Shown here piece by piece: positions 7,938 to 15,250 of a stretch of DNA of 20,045 bases. Position 1 is the stretch's first letter; each line of letters opens with the position of its first letter. The notes below the pieces were generated by a model, which did no database searches, was not told the DNA's origin, and was given only the letters and a program-made list of their open reading frames with translations. Source of the stretch: an uncultured Clostridium sp. (GTDB taxonomy: Bacteria > Bacillota > Clostridia > TANB77 > CAG-508). A program made the position numbers and the translations under genes. The DNA lies in the NCBI GenBank assembly GCA_900555085.1, contig USJU01000014.1, positions 1 through 20,045 of the forward strand, in the 5' to 3' direction.

Positions 7938-8620
7938 TATTTTCCATTCCTTTCATCTTTTATTATTTTTCCATCATCTATTGTAATAATTCTATCTGCC
8001 TCTAAGGCTATTTTTTCATCGTGGGTTATTATAATAACTGTTTGATTATATTTTTTATTTGAAAGTCGTAATAATGAAATTATTTCATCGCTTGCTTTAG
8101 AATCTAAGTTACCTGTTGGTTCATCTGCAAGCATTAATGCAGGTTCATTCATCATAGCCCTACCAATAGAAACACGTTGTTGTTGTCCTCCAGATAATTG
8201 GTTTGGCAAGTTAAATCTTCTTTTTTCTAATCCTAAAGTTATTAATAATTCATTAAGTCTTTTATTATCAACTTCTCTACCATCAAGTTTAGTAGGTAAT
8301 GTAATATTTTCTGCAACATTCAATACTGGTATTAAATTATAAAATTGATAAATAAGTCCTACTTGTCTTCTTCTAAAAATAGCAAGATTATCATCATTTA
8401 AGGTATAAATATCTTTACCATCTATATACACTTTTCCAGAAGTTGGTCTATCTACACCTCCAATTAAATGTAATAATGTAGACTTTCCGCTTCCACTAGC
8501 ACCAATAATTGCAACAAACTCTCCTTTTTCAACAGAAAAAGAAACATTATCTACTGCTTTAACTTTATTTTCACCCTTTCCATAAGTTTTACATAAATTT
8601 TCGACTTTTAATATCTCCAT
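7937..8620 (-). CDS. ABC transporter ATP-binding protein (MacB/LolD type)
   Basis: A 227-residue ATPase driving the FtsX-type permease downstream. It has Walker A GASGSGKST (40-48), Q-loop Gln92 (YQFYNLIP), signature LSGGQQQR (142-149), Walker B ALMLADEP with Glu167 (161-168), D-loop GNLDS and H-loop His200. YQFYNLIPVLNVAENITLP is characteristic of the MacB/LolD/BceA group. The ATG at 8620 follows GGAGG at a good distance. It forms a two-gene operon with the permease, with a one-base stop/start overlap. The promoter lies at 8650-8682. Confidence 0.96.
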   Translation of the reverse strand: MEILKVENLCKTYGKGENKVKAVDNVSFSVEKGEFVAIIGASGSGKSTLLHLIGGVDRPTSGKVYIDGKDIYTLNDDNLAIFRRRQVGLIYQFYNLIPVLNVAENITLPTKLDGREVDNKRLNELLITLGLEKRRFNLPNQLSGGQQQRVSIGRAMMNEPALMLADEPTGNLDSKASDEIISLLRLSNKKYNQTVIIITHDEKIALEADRIITIDDGKIIKDERNGK

Positions 8621-8649
8621 TTTTCTTCCTCCTTAAATATGTTGTATTT

Positions 8650-8682
8650 AGTATAAACATTTAAAGTGACTATTAAGTGACT
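8650..8682 (-). promoter_or_regulatory. Exporter promoter with 11-bp-period direct repeat
   Basis: On the reverse strand a -10 TATACT (8650-8655) has no good -35 at 17 bp (ACTTAA). That position is instead covered by two copies of AGTCACTT, at 8675-8682 and 8664-8671, exactly 11 bp apart. One helical turn of spacing across the -35 region is the usual layout of OmpR/PhoB-family response-regulator sites. The regulator is not in this window. Confidence 0.55.
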
Positions 8683-8704
8683 CTCAAACTATAAAAATTG
8701 TCAC

Positions 8705-8735
8705 AAAAAACTCACCAAAAATATTGGTGAGTTTT
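8705..8735 (-). terminator. Terminator of the 8753-9244 gene
   Basis: A perfect 12-bp stem (8707-8718 with 8724-8735) with a 5-nt loop; on the reverse strand it runs into TTTTTT. It separates the small membrane protein gene from the exporter operon promoter. Confidence 0.85.
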
Positions 8736-8752
8736 GCTTTGTTATGGTTGTT

Positions 8753-9244
8753 TTATTTAACATAAAAATCATTGTTAAATTCTAGAAAATTACTTACTTT
8801 TATTGCATCTCCATACGGGATTATGTGGTCATCCACATACATTAAGCATTTAATTTCCGTTTCATCTTCTGAAACAGCTTTCGCATAAAATCTAACATCC
8901 AGGCCATTTTTATCTCGCATTTCCTGTGCTCTTTTAAAAATCTTATAATTTCTAGGTACAACTTCTATACTGCCCTTTTTTTTCATTAATATTTTGTATA
9001 TTTTATAATTTTCTATTTCAAGATTTTTTAATTTTATACGTTGTTCAATTACGTTTATGCTAATACCTAATATTAGGCATACTCCTATACAACAAATTAA
9101 AGCAACAAAATTCACAAAAAATTTTTCAGTGCTTATCATTATATAGCTAGTTACAATACATAAACAAATAATTGTGCAAAGAAATATTTTTTTTAGAAAA
9201 TCTAAAAAAAACTTACTCCGCTCCATTGCCTTTAATTTTACCAT
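8753..9244 (-). CDS. Two-helix membrane protein of unknown function
   Basis: I do not recognise the family. The 163-residue protein has a basic N terminus, two membrane helices at about residues 19-37 and 43-64, and a cytosolic domain of about 95 residues. That domain has a charged linker (EQRIKLKNLEIENYKIYKI) and a mixed alpha/beta end. The ATG at 9244 follows AGGAGG by 8 nt. It has its own promoter (9266-9295) and terminator (8705-8735), so it is a single-gene unit. No link to the exporter genes downstream is evident beyond adjacency and orientation. Confidence 0.8.
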   Translation of the reverse strand: MVKLKAMERSKFFLDFLKKIFLCTIICLCIVTSYIMISTEKFFVNFVALICCIGVCLILGISINVIEQRIKLKNLEIENYKIYKILMKKKGSIEVVPRNYKIFKRAQEMRDKNGLDVRFYAKAVSEDETEIKCLMYVDDHIIPYGDAIKVSNFLEFNNDFYVK

Positions 9245-9265
9245 AAAATAATCCTCCTTAAAATA

Positions 9266-9308
9266 ATTATATTTTGCTGTATTGATTTATGTAAAACTCC
9301 AAAAGGAG
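9266..9308 (-). promoter_or_regulatory. Promoter of the 8753-9244 gene
   Basis: Reverse strand: TTTACA (9290-9295), 18 bp, then TATAAT (9266-9271). Just upstream of the -35 box is a small dyad, CTCC-AAAA-GGAG (9297-9308), a possible operator. Confidence 0.6.
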
Positions 9309-9403
9309 ATAATTAAATTAAAACTATGAACAATTATAACACGATTAATTAATAGATGCAACTCAAAGATCTTTTTAGAATATAATTTATAGAGGTGTTT
9401 TTA

Positions 9404-9859
9404 ATGATTAAAAATATATTTAATACTGCAAAAGCAAATATTGCTGGCGGTAAAAAATACCCTAACTTAAAGGGTACTGTTACATTTAAAGAAACTAAAA
9501 ACGGCACATTAGTTACCGCCAAAATAAAAGGTTTGCCACAAGCAGTAGGAAAATGTAAAGGAAGATTTTTCGGTTTTCATATTCACGAAGGAAATTCTTG
9601 CACAGGAAATGCAAATGATGAATTTGCAAATGCTAAATCTCATTTTAATCCTACAAATTGTGAGCATCCTTTTCATGCTGGTGACTTGCCACCATTAATT
9701 GAAAATAACGGATATGCTTATATGAGTGTTCTAATAAATAAATTTAAAATAAAAGATATTTTAGGCAAAGTTGTTATTATTCACGATTCTCCAGATGACT
9801 TTAAAACTCAACCAAGTGGAAATTCTGGAACAAAAATTGCTTGTGGTAAAATAGAATAG
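9404..9859 (+). CDS. Cu/Zn superoxide dismutase-like protein, no signal peptide
   Basis: A 151-residue member of the Cu/Zn superoxide dismutase family, which converts superoxide to oxygen and hydrogen peroxide. All metal ligands can be placed: copper His59 and His61 (FHIHEG), bridging His80 (SHFNP), zinc His88, His91 and Asp94 (EHPFHAGDLP), and copper His127 (IIHDSP). The structural disulfide pair would be Cys66 and Cys147 (GTKIACGKI). The usual active-site Arg of the family (GARIACG type) is Lys144 here, which would weaken but not abolish superoxide attraction. There is no signal peptide, so it would be cytosolic, unlike the periplasmic SodC of Gram-negatives. The start is ATG 9404 with AGAGGTG upstream; a GTG at 9395 falls inside that ribosome site. 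A TATAAT lies at 9381-9386 without a clear -35 box. It ends in a hairpin shared with the convergent MFS gene. Confidence 0.9.
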   Translation: MIKNIFNTAKANIAGGKKYPNLKGTVTFKETKNGTLVTAKIKGLPQAVGKCKGRFFGFHIHEGNSCTGNANDEFANAKSHFNPTNCEHPFHAGDLPPLIENNGYAYMSVLINKFKIKDILGKVVIIHDSPDDFKTQPSGNSGTKIACGKIE

Positions 9860-9877
9860 ATTTTTCTATTCTATTTT
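9848..9877. terminator. Shared bidirectional terminator between convergent genes
   Basis: The 12-bp stem AAAATAGAATAG (9848-9859) with CTATTCTATTTT (9866-9877) has a 6-nt loop. It includes the stop codon of the dismutase gene and touches the stop of the leftward MFS gene (9876-9878), so the two genes end within one hairpin. Confidence 0.75.
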
Positions 9878-11078
9878 ACTTCTCCAATTCCTCATAAGTA
9901 TCTATATCTTTTAGAATAATTCCCATTAAAGTAATTGATAAAGTTAAAATAATTAAGGTAATATTTAAAACAATATTGCTTCTACTTAATCCTGCAAATA
10001 GTAATATACTATAACTTGTTATTCTGCCTAAATTTAAAATTCCTTCTCTTAAGGAAAAGAATTCAGATTGTTCTTCTTTTTTTATTATTTTACTATCTGA
10101 CATATTAAATACTCTAACTGTTCTTGAAAAACTTAAGATTCCATTTACAAATATCTCATAGCAAAAACTGTATAATATAATTGTAATATTATTTGTTTTT
10201 AATAGTACTGCAAATACAGATACTACGGGAATAATTGATGAGATTACAAGTATTTTTTTATCTAATTTTGTTTTACTATACTTCCCATATATTTTTATTG
10301 CACACATCGATAAGACTGTTGAAATAGAGGAGATTATTCCCAAATTCATATCAGTTTTAAACGCATTAAATATCAATATTGTTATTAACGTTCCAAGTGC
10401 ACCATCACTTGTACTAAATCCAATTAAAAATTCAACCAGAAACATTTTCTTAATCTGTTTATTATTTTTAATTTTTTTCCAAGATTTTATTAATTTATAA
10501 TTTCCTAAACTATTAATGTGCTCATCAGGTTCAAGCAAAAATGAACATATTATTTGTACTAATGATATTATCAAAATAATAGTTGCTGTTAATTCGAAAT
10601 TTGAGACTGTTATTATAGTTCCTAATAAAACTGGACATAGTACACCTATTGTTGATATTATAAGGCTTTTTTTGACAGTATAATTTACTCTTTCGCTATT
10701 TTCTATTTTATTTATTGAAAATAGATTGTACGGAAACCAATATGCACTTTGCGAAATTCCATATAAGATAGAAATTAATCCTAAATGTTGTGTTACTTTT
10801 TCTTTTAAAATTACAATAGTCATTATGTAAAAAAAGTTTATTATTACGCCTATTCTAAACATGCCTATTCTAAATTTATTCTTTATTATACTAGCTACAA
10901 AAAATGTACCTATTCCTAATAAAAAGTAAGACGATATATAATAAATTGATAATTTTACCATGCTTTCTGTTGATGTTTTTATAAAATATGCCGTTAAAAA
11001 AGGTCCAAGAAATATTACCATTATCTTTTTTAATGCATCTATTGTTATTATTACGTTTGCTTCAGATTTTATTTTCAT
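9876..11078 (-). CDS. MFS-type membrane transporter
   Basis: A 400-residue polytopic membrane protein with about 11-12 hydrophobic helices and short basic loops, as in the major facilitator superfamily. A charged central loop (SLGNYKLIKSWKKIKNNKQIKK, about residues 191-210) separates the halves. Late in the protein is SEFFSLREGILNLGRITSY, a motif of the YqgE-like MFS branch. The substrate is unknown. It is the last gene of a five-gene leftward operon. It begins 17 bp after the Cof-type phosphatase, whose stop TAG is part of a TAGGAG ribosome-site-like sequence; GAAG 6 nt before the ATG is another candidate. Because three neighbours act on phosphorylated or acetylatable small molecules, export or uptake of a small metabolite or drug is plausible but not shown. 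Confidence 0.8.
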   Translation of the reverse strand: MKIKSEANVIITIDALKKIMVIFLGPFLTAYFIKTSTESMVKLSIYYISSYFLLGIGTFFVASIIKNKFRIGMFRIGVIINFFYIMTIVILKEKVTQHLGLISILYGISQSAYWFPYNLFSINKIENSERVNYTVKKSLIISTIGVLCPVLLGTIITVSNFELTATIILIISLVQIICSFLLEPDEHINSLGNYKLIKSWKKIKNNKQIKKMFLVEFLIGFSTSDGALGTLITILIFNAFKTDMNLGIISSISTVLSMCAIKIYGKYSKTKLDKKILVISSIIPVVSVFAVLLKTNNITIILYSFCYEIFVNGILSFSRTVRVFNMSDSKIIKKEEQSEFFSLREGILNLGRITSYSILLFAGLSRSNIVLNITLIILTLSITLMGIILKDIDTYEELEK

Positions 11079-11095
11079 TTTATTCTTCTAATCTC

Positions 11096-11908
11096 CTATA
11101 AATATTCTTTTAAAAATTCTACTATTCCATTTTCTATATTTGTTTTCTTAGCAATATATTTTGATACATCTTTTACTTCTGGCAAAGCATTTTTCATTGC
11201 TACACCTACACCACATTTTTTCAACATATCAATATCATTTAAACCATCTCCAAAGGCTATAATGTTTTTGTTTTCTATGTTTTCTATTTGAGCAATTTTG
11301 CTTATGCCATTATATTTTTCAACTCCTTTTTGAGAAACTTCCAACCATTTAACATCTTTAAATGAGTCTTGCATTATATGTACATCAAAATTTGTAAATT
11401 TAGATGTGAATATTTCTAAGTATTCTTCTACAAATTTATTATTGTTAAATCCAATTGCAATATGAGATATTTGTAGAATTTTTTCTATAGTTTCTATTCC
11501 ATTTTTGTAATTATAGTATTGAATAATTTCATCATTATAAAATTTTCTATTCACAAATTTATAAATATAATCCTTGTTACATACACTAATATCATTAAAT
11601 TTCTTTTCATCAAAAAAAGTTAATATATTTTTTACATCTTCTTTTGGCATTTCATTAATATAAATATTGACCCATTTTCCATCATTTTTATAAACAGTTG
11701 CTCCTGCATCACTTACAATATAATTGGCAAATTCCGCTCCATCTGTTGCTATACAAGCTGATTTTAGTATTCTACCTGTTGCAACTACAATAATATATCC
11801 TTTTTCCTTTAAATCTTTCAAGTATTGTTTAGATAATTCTGTTATTTTTCCATTTTCATTTAGTAAAGTTCCATCTAAATCCATTACAATCATCTTTTTA
11901 CAATTCAT
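11096..11908 (-). CDS. Cof-type HAD-family phosphatase
   Basis: A haloacid-dehalogenase phosphatase of the Cof (IIB) subfamily, which dephosphorylates sugar phosphates and related metabolites in the cytosol. The start at 11908 is preferred over the ATG at 11920 because GGAG lies 6 nt before it; this gives 270 residues, normal for the family. The four HAD motifs are present: MDLDGTLL with Asp10 and Asp12, VATGR with Thr44, the Lys in the C-terminal half (SQKGVEKYNG region), and FGDGLNDIDMLKKCG. The AMKNA stretch after it is typical of Cof proteins. It is the fourth gene of the five-gene operon, between the acetyltransferase and an MFS gene. The substrate cannot be told from sequence. Confidence 0.92.
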   Translation of the reverse strand: MNCKKMIVMDLDGTLLNENGKITELSKQYLKDLKEKGYIIVVATGRILKSACIATDGAEFANYIVSDAGATVYKNDGKWVNIYINEMPKEDVKNILTFFDEKKFNDISVCNKDYIYKFVNRKFYNDEIIQYYNYKNGIETIEKILQISHIAIGFNNNKFVEEYLEIFTSKFTNFDVHIMQDSFKDVKWLEVSQKGVEKYNGISKIAQIENIENKNIIAFGDGLNDIDMLKKCGVGVAMKNALPEVKDVSKYIAKKTNIENGIVEFLKEYL

Positions 11909-11935
11909 TCTATTCTCCATATCAACATAATATTT

Positions 11936-12403
11936 TTATAATCTCATTTTCTTAGCATATTCATCTTCCATAAAATTAAAACTTTCATACAATTTCATAG
12001 CTATTGGATTTTTTGTACTTAGTTTAAATCTTGTTATACTTAATTTTTTTCCTAGATTTATGCATTCTTTAAACACCTTTTTTTGATAACCTTTATTTCT
12101 ATATTCTTCTTTTGTATAGACACTTGTAATGTATCCAACTTTACAACTCAAATCATCTGCCTGTGGAAAGTATTTAAAAATATTAAGCCCACAAATTGAT
12201 ACAAGTTCATCTTCAACATATGTTCCATACATAAATAAATCTTTTTCAAGGTTTTCTTTTAAAAATTCTCTTGTTTTATTAACTAAAATTTTTTCATCTA
12301 TGCCTAAATTATTTTCGAAATCAACCTTTTGTAATGATATTCTTAATGGTATTATTTCTTCTATATTTGTTTGATTTAATCTTTTTATTTTTACTTTTTC
12401 CAT
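11936..12403 (-). CDS. GNAT-family N-acetyltransferase
   Basis: A 155-residue GNAT protein that would transfer acetyl from acetyl-CoA to an amine. The core beta strands show YVEDELVSICGLNIF (about 62-76), and the acetyl-CoA loop is VYTKEEYRNKGYQKKVFKE with RNKGYQ as the Q/RxxGxG/A motif (about 104-109). Typical C-terminal features follow: FKLSTKNPIAMKLYESFNF, the strand and helix before the final beta turn. The substrate is unknown. It begins 13 bp after the upstream MFS gene, whose stop TAG forms part of TAGGAG. It is the third gene of the operon. With two MFS proteins beside it, resistance-type acetylation is one possibility; other small-molecule roles are equally open. Confidence 0.9.
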   Translation of the reverse strand: MEKVKIKRLNQTNIEEIIPLRISLQKVDFENNLGIDEKILVNKTREFLKENLEKDLFMYGTYVEDELVSICGLNIFKYFPQADDLSCKVGYITSVYTKEEYRNKGYQKKVFKECINLGKKLSITRFKLSTKNPIAMKLYESFNFMEDEYAKKMRL

Positions 12404-12416
12404 TTTTTATTTGCTC

Positions 12417-13595
12417 CTATTTTAAATTTCTTTCTCTTTTTCTTAAATCTATTAAATAATAAGCTATACTTATTTGAGCTATCATAAATAATGCAGATAA
12501 TCCAAGCATATATCTTAAGCCTATTTCATACATTAAACCGCATAAATACACACCTATTGCTTCTCCTAAAAACCTAATTATATGGCATATATTTGAAAAA
12601 CTTAACTGATATTTATTTTCTAATCTATTTATATATACTGCATCGCAAATGTTTTCATATGATGTTGAAATAAATATAGACCATGTAATTGCTATTAAGG
12701 AAATCACCATATTATTTGATATAAAAGCTATTACATATGCTAAAAATCTAATTCCAAATTTTATCGTAACTGTTAGATAGTCATTTTTAGGTGTTAAATA
12801 TTTTAATGCTATAATTCCAAATATATCTGCTAATAATCCTACAATTAGTAAATAATTAGATGCTACATTGTCACTAAATTTAAAATAATTTGTAAGTGTA
12901 AGCATTTTTAAGCCTAATGCTGTTGACATCGCTATTGTTCCAATTAATACATAAATAGAATATAAATTTAAAATTTTATCTTTAAAAATATGTTTTAAAG
13001 ATATTTCTTCATGTTTATTTTTTGTAGAATTATTTACTTTTATATTTAATAATGCTGTAAAAGAAAATAGTAAAAATATATTGGCTATAAGTAAACATAC
13101 ATTATAATTTACAATCAAACCTGCTATACTCTTTCCAATGAAAATACCACCAAATAAAATACCAATATCTCTAAATAAATATTCTGTTAGTCTACGTTTA
13201 CTATAGATTGTTCCAGTTTTTACAATTGTTGTTATTAGAGGATAAATACTAGTAATAATTATATATTCTGTTACAATATCTATAATTATTGATAAATTAA
13301 TTAATTGCATAGACATTGTATGATTTAATGTATATAGCCAAATCATATTTATCAACTTAATTATTAATACAATTACTAGCATATTTTTTAGCTTGTCTAA
13401 TTTTACGTACTTTCCAATTAATGCAATAATTACACAACTTATAAATGTTCCTATACTTAATATATTGCTAATATTAGTTACTGCAAAATTATTATCTTGT
13501 AACCAAAGTTGTCTAAAATTTCCCCATAAGCCAACAGATATACTAAAAAAAGCTAGCATAATTAATATTTTATCTTCTTCTTTTACTTTGTTCAT
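12417..13595 (-). CDS. MFS-type membrane transporter
   Basis: A 392-residue polytopic membrane protein of the MFS type with about 11-12 helices. The N-terminal helix pair (LIMLAFFSISVGLWGNF, then NILSIGTFISCVIIALIGKYVKLDK) ends in the basic loop expected after TM2. It is divergent in sequence from the second MFS gene of the same operon. Near its end is SFSNICHIIRFLGEAIGVYL, which occupies the place of the SLREGILNLGRI motif of the other protein, so both may belong to one distant branch. Only 3 bp separate it from the stop of the nucleotidase gene, and its ribosome site GGAG lies inside the last codons of that gene, so translation is coupled. Substrate unknown. Confidence 0.8.
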   Translation of the reverse strand: MNKVKEEDKILIMLAFFSISVGLWGNFRQLWLQDNNFAVTNISNILSIGTFISCVIIALIGKYVKLDKLKNMLVIVLIIKLINMIWLYTLNHTMSMQLINLSIIIDIVTEYIIITSIYPLITTIVKTGTIYSKRRLTEYLFRDIGILFGGIFIGKSIAGLIVNYNVCLLIANIFLLFSFTALLNIKVNNSTKNKHEEISLKHIFKDKILNLYSIYVLIGTIAMSTALGLKMLTLTNYFKFSDNVASNYLLIVGLLADIFGIIALKYLTPKNDYLTVTIKFGIRFLAYVIAFISNNMVISLIAITWSIFISTSYENICDAVYINRLENKYQLSFSNICHIIRFLGEAIGVYLCGLMYEIGLRYMLGLSALFMIAQISIAYYLIDLRKRERNLK

Positions 13596-13598
13596 TTG

Positions 13599-14180
13599 TT
13601 ACTCCATTTCGTTTATATAATTATATATTTCGTTCCAATTTAATAGGGTTTCTATATTTTCGTATAAATTATCATCATTTGAAATTCTTATTGTTCTAAT
13701 TCCAGCTTTTGAAACATCAACACAATTATTTAATTGGTCATCTATAAATATATCTATTTTTTCTGTTTTGCATACTGGTGCTTTACTTCTTGCGTTAACT
13801 ATTAATTTATCATAATAGATATTATTTTTATCCAACCAATTTTTACTTAATTCGTAAGGATCCTCATGAAATTCTGAATCTCTTGCTGTAATAATATAAA
13901 TTTTATGTCCTTCATCATGTAATTTATTTATTACTTCTACACAACCTTCTCTTGGTTCTGCTTTTTTCGTAATTTCTTCTTGTATAACACCTAAAAAATA
14001 TTTTAATTCCTCATAAGTAAATCCATACTTTATTTGATATGTATTTCCGTTATTTCGGTCTTCAACGTATTTATTATCTTTAATTTCTTTTCCTAATTTA
14101 TTAGCATATTTTTCTGCTGCTAGTTTTAATTCATCTATAATATCTGTTAAAGTTCCATCTATATCTATTCCTATATTCAT
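13599..14180 (-). CDS. 5'-nucleotidase-like HAD hydrolase (NT5C/YqfW type)
   Basis: A 193-residue HAD hydrolase resembling cytosolic 5'(3')-deoxyribonucleotidases (NT5C family), which remove phosphate from (deoxy)nucleoside monophosphates. The start is ATG 14180 with AGGAG 6 nt upstream; the frame extends to 14258 through the promoter and is not used. Motif I is GIDIDGTLTD (Asp6, Asp8), motif II IITARD (Thr98), a candidate Lys133 lies in ARSKAPV, and motif IV is FIDDQLNN (Asp147-Asp148). It heads the operon running to 9876. It is homologous to the N-terminal half of the fusion gene at 18480-19898, to the remnant at 16697-16942 and to the partial gene at the right edge. Substrate specificity is inferred from family. 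Confidence 0.85.
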   Translation of the reverse strand: MNIGIDIDGTLTDIIDELKLAAEKYANKLGKEIKDNKYVEDRNNGNTYQIKYGFTYEELKYFLGVIQEEITKKAEPREGCVEVINKLHDEGHKIYIITARDSEFHEDPYELSKNWLDKNNIYYDKLIVNARSKAPVCKTEKIDIFIDDQLNNCVDVSKAGIRTIRISNDDNLYENIETLLNWNEIYNYINEME

Positions 14181-14208
14181 TTTCTTCTCCTTTATCAATT
14201 TTTTATTT

Positions 14209-14237
14209 GTTATATCATTATTTATTTTAAAAGTAAA
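14209..14237 (-). promoter_or_regulatory. Promoter of the nucleotidase-MFS-GNAT-HAD-MFS operon
   Basis: Reverse strand: TTTACT (14232-14237), 17 bp, then TATAAC (14209-14214). It closely resembles the promoter at 14660-14688 (shared 12-mer TTAAAAGTAAAG on the + strand). Confidence 0.6.
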
Positions 14238-14238
14238 G

Positions 14239-14271
14239 AAGAAGGAATTATTAAACAAACAATTCCTTCTT
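14239..14271 (-). terminator. Hairpin between the small gene and the operon promoter
   Basis: An 11-bp stem, AAGAAGGAATT (14239-14249) with AATTCCTTCTT (14261-14271), and an 11-nt loop, directly upstream of the operon's -35 box. The tract after it on the reverse strand is only partly T (CTTTACTTTT). It probably ends transcripts of the 14353-14553 gene, but could also be a regulatory dyad. Confidence 0.45.
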
Positions 14272-14276
14272 TCTTA

Positions 14277-14629
14277 ATATTCAACTGAAAATATTTTAGT
14301 AAATACATTATGCACCTTTAATTTTATGCATATCTTCTATAACACGGTAACATTATAAAACTGTTTTTGAATTTGCCGCTTCTATTAAAGATTGTTCCAT
14401 CATTACTTCATTTTCGTGGGTTCTAATTTGTATTTCATTTTCAAGATTTGCCCAATCCGAGGCAGTACCTTTATCTTTATCTTCTATTAATACAAGTCTA
14501 CCACCTAAATCTTTAAGCTCATCAGCAATTTCTTCATTGAAATTTTTACTCATTTTTTCCTCCTTAACAAATCTGTTTACGAGTTTCTCATAGCATTTGG
14601 TTTGTTCTTCTCATTGTTCAGTTGAATAT
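14277..14629. repeat. 13-bp inverted repeat flanking the small acidic gene
   Basis: ATATTCAACTGAA (14277-14289) and TTCAGTTGAATAT (14617-14629) are perfect inverted copies 327 bp apart, with the 14353-14553 gene between them. A variant half, TATTCAACTT, recurs at 14670-14679 on the + strand within the second promoter. This may be a paired regulator site or the ends of a small element. Confidence 0.45.
14353..14553 (-). CDS. Small acidic protein of unknown function
   Basis: A 66-residue, mostly helical acidic protein with no membrane segment or signal. I do not recognise it. Features seen are LGGRLVLIEDKDKG (residues 16-29) and an acidic helix with HENEVMMEQSLIEAAN. Its reality is supported by AAGGAGG 6 nt before the ATG, its own promoter at 14660-14688 and a hairpin downstream. 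A perfect 13-bp inverted repeat (14277-14289 and 14617-14629) flanks the gene. Confidence 0.7.
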   Translation of the reverse strand: MSKNFNEEIADELKDLGGRLVLIEDKDKGTASDWANLENEIQIRTHENEVMMEQSLIEAANSKTVL

Positions 14630-14659
14630 GTAATTTTAACAAACAAATTGAATACATAG

Positions 14660-14688
14660 ATAATATCACTATTCAACTTAAAAGTAAA
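14660..14688 (-). promoter_or_regulatory. Promoter of the small acidic gene
   Basis: Reverse strand: TTTACT (14683-14688), 17 bp, then TATTAT (14660-14665). The spacer and flanks are very similar to the promoter at 14209-14237. It implies a leader of about 100 nt before the ATG at 14553, with no other gene in it. Confidence 0.55.
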
Positions 14689-14775
14689 GTAAAATATAAA
14701 AGTACTTTTACTATATTTGTACAATAAAATATAAACATTTTTCTTAACTTTTTTATAGTAATTTTTTATTTGGTG

Positions 14776-14784
14776 TGTTATACT
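14776..14784 (+). promoter_or_regulatory. Extended -10 promoter of the toxin-antitoxin unit
   Basis: TGT-TATACT (14776-14784) is an extended -10 element about 30 bp before the first ATG. There is no good -35 box at the right distance, which suits an extended -10 promoter. Confidence 0.45.
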
Positions 14785-14813
14785 ACTAATATATTTTTAG
14801 AAAGGAGCTATTT

Positions 14814-15011
14814 ATGTCACCTATACGAGAAAAGTTTGTTAAAATTGTTGAAAACCTCCCATATAATTTAGATGAAGAAATTTTAAAAAAAGACACTAAA
14901 GATATTTTACATGATATAACCCAAAGGTACATTGATGCATATGGAATACAAGATTTATCTGAAAAAGATAAAGAATGTATAGAATTGCTAATTGGCAATA
15001 ATATTAAATAA
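14814..15011 (+). CDS. Small helical protein heading a toxin-antitoxin operon
   Basis: A 65-residue helical, acidic protein of unknown family. The N terminus SPIREKFVKIVENLP recalls the start of small DUF2281-like proteins, but the match is short and I would not name it on that basis. The ATG follows GGAG by 6 nt, and the antitoxin-like gene begins 14 bp after its stop with its own ribosome site. The three genes 14814-15566 therefore look cotranscribed. It might be an extra regulator or a chaperone-like third component. Confidence 0.7.
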   Translation: MSPIREKFVKIVENLPYNLDEEILKKDTKDILHDITQRYIDAYGIQDLSEKDKECIELLIGNNIK

Positions 15012-15025
15012 AAGGAGTTGATAAT

Positions 15026-15250
15026 ATGAGTGCAAATCAAGAAAACATTAAAATAGAAAAAATTAGTGAGCTTTTAAAAAAAGCACCAACTGATGATGGT
15101 ACTTTTTATGGTTCTTTATATGATTTATATTTTTTTATAGAAATATCAAAAGGAATCAATGATATAAAAAAAGGTCGAGCCATCACTTTAGAAGAACTTG
15201 AAAAAGAAATGGAGGCTTTATATGAAAATAGTAATAGACGATTTGGCTAA
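15026..15250 (+). CDS. Probable antitoxin of a RelE/ParE pair
   Basis: A 74-residue acidic protein directly before, and overlapping by 29 bp, a RelE/ParE-type toxin gene. The C-terminal part, ISKGINDIKKGRAITLEELE then KEMEALYENS, has the G-x-D-I-x-x-G-R-x-I-s-x-E-E-l pattern found at the toxin-binding end of many RelB/Phd-like antitoxins. The N-terminal part (KIEKISELLKKAPTDDGTFY) is unlike the usual DNA-binding domain. DNA binding is therefore uncertain. Ribosome site GGAG 8 nt before ATG. Assignment rests on context and the C-terminal pattern. Confidence 0.75.
   Translation: MSANQENIKIEKISELLKKAPTDDGTFYGSLYDLYFFIEISKGINDIKKGRAITLEELEKEMEALYENSNRRFG

Noticed and set aside
9305..9357. Leader peptide ATG after AAGGAG before the dismutase gene
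   Set aside because: The ATG is about 16 nt from the ribosome-site-like sequence and encodes only a few Asn/Ile codons; the AAGGAG is part of a dyad near the divergent promoter.
9330..9403. Possible PerR or oxidative-stress operator before the dismutase gene
   Set aside because: Only half-site-like ATTATAA and TATAATTTATA pieces are present; no complete 7-1-7 inverted repeat can be seen, and AT-rich DNA gives such pieces by chance.
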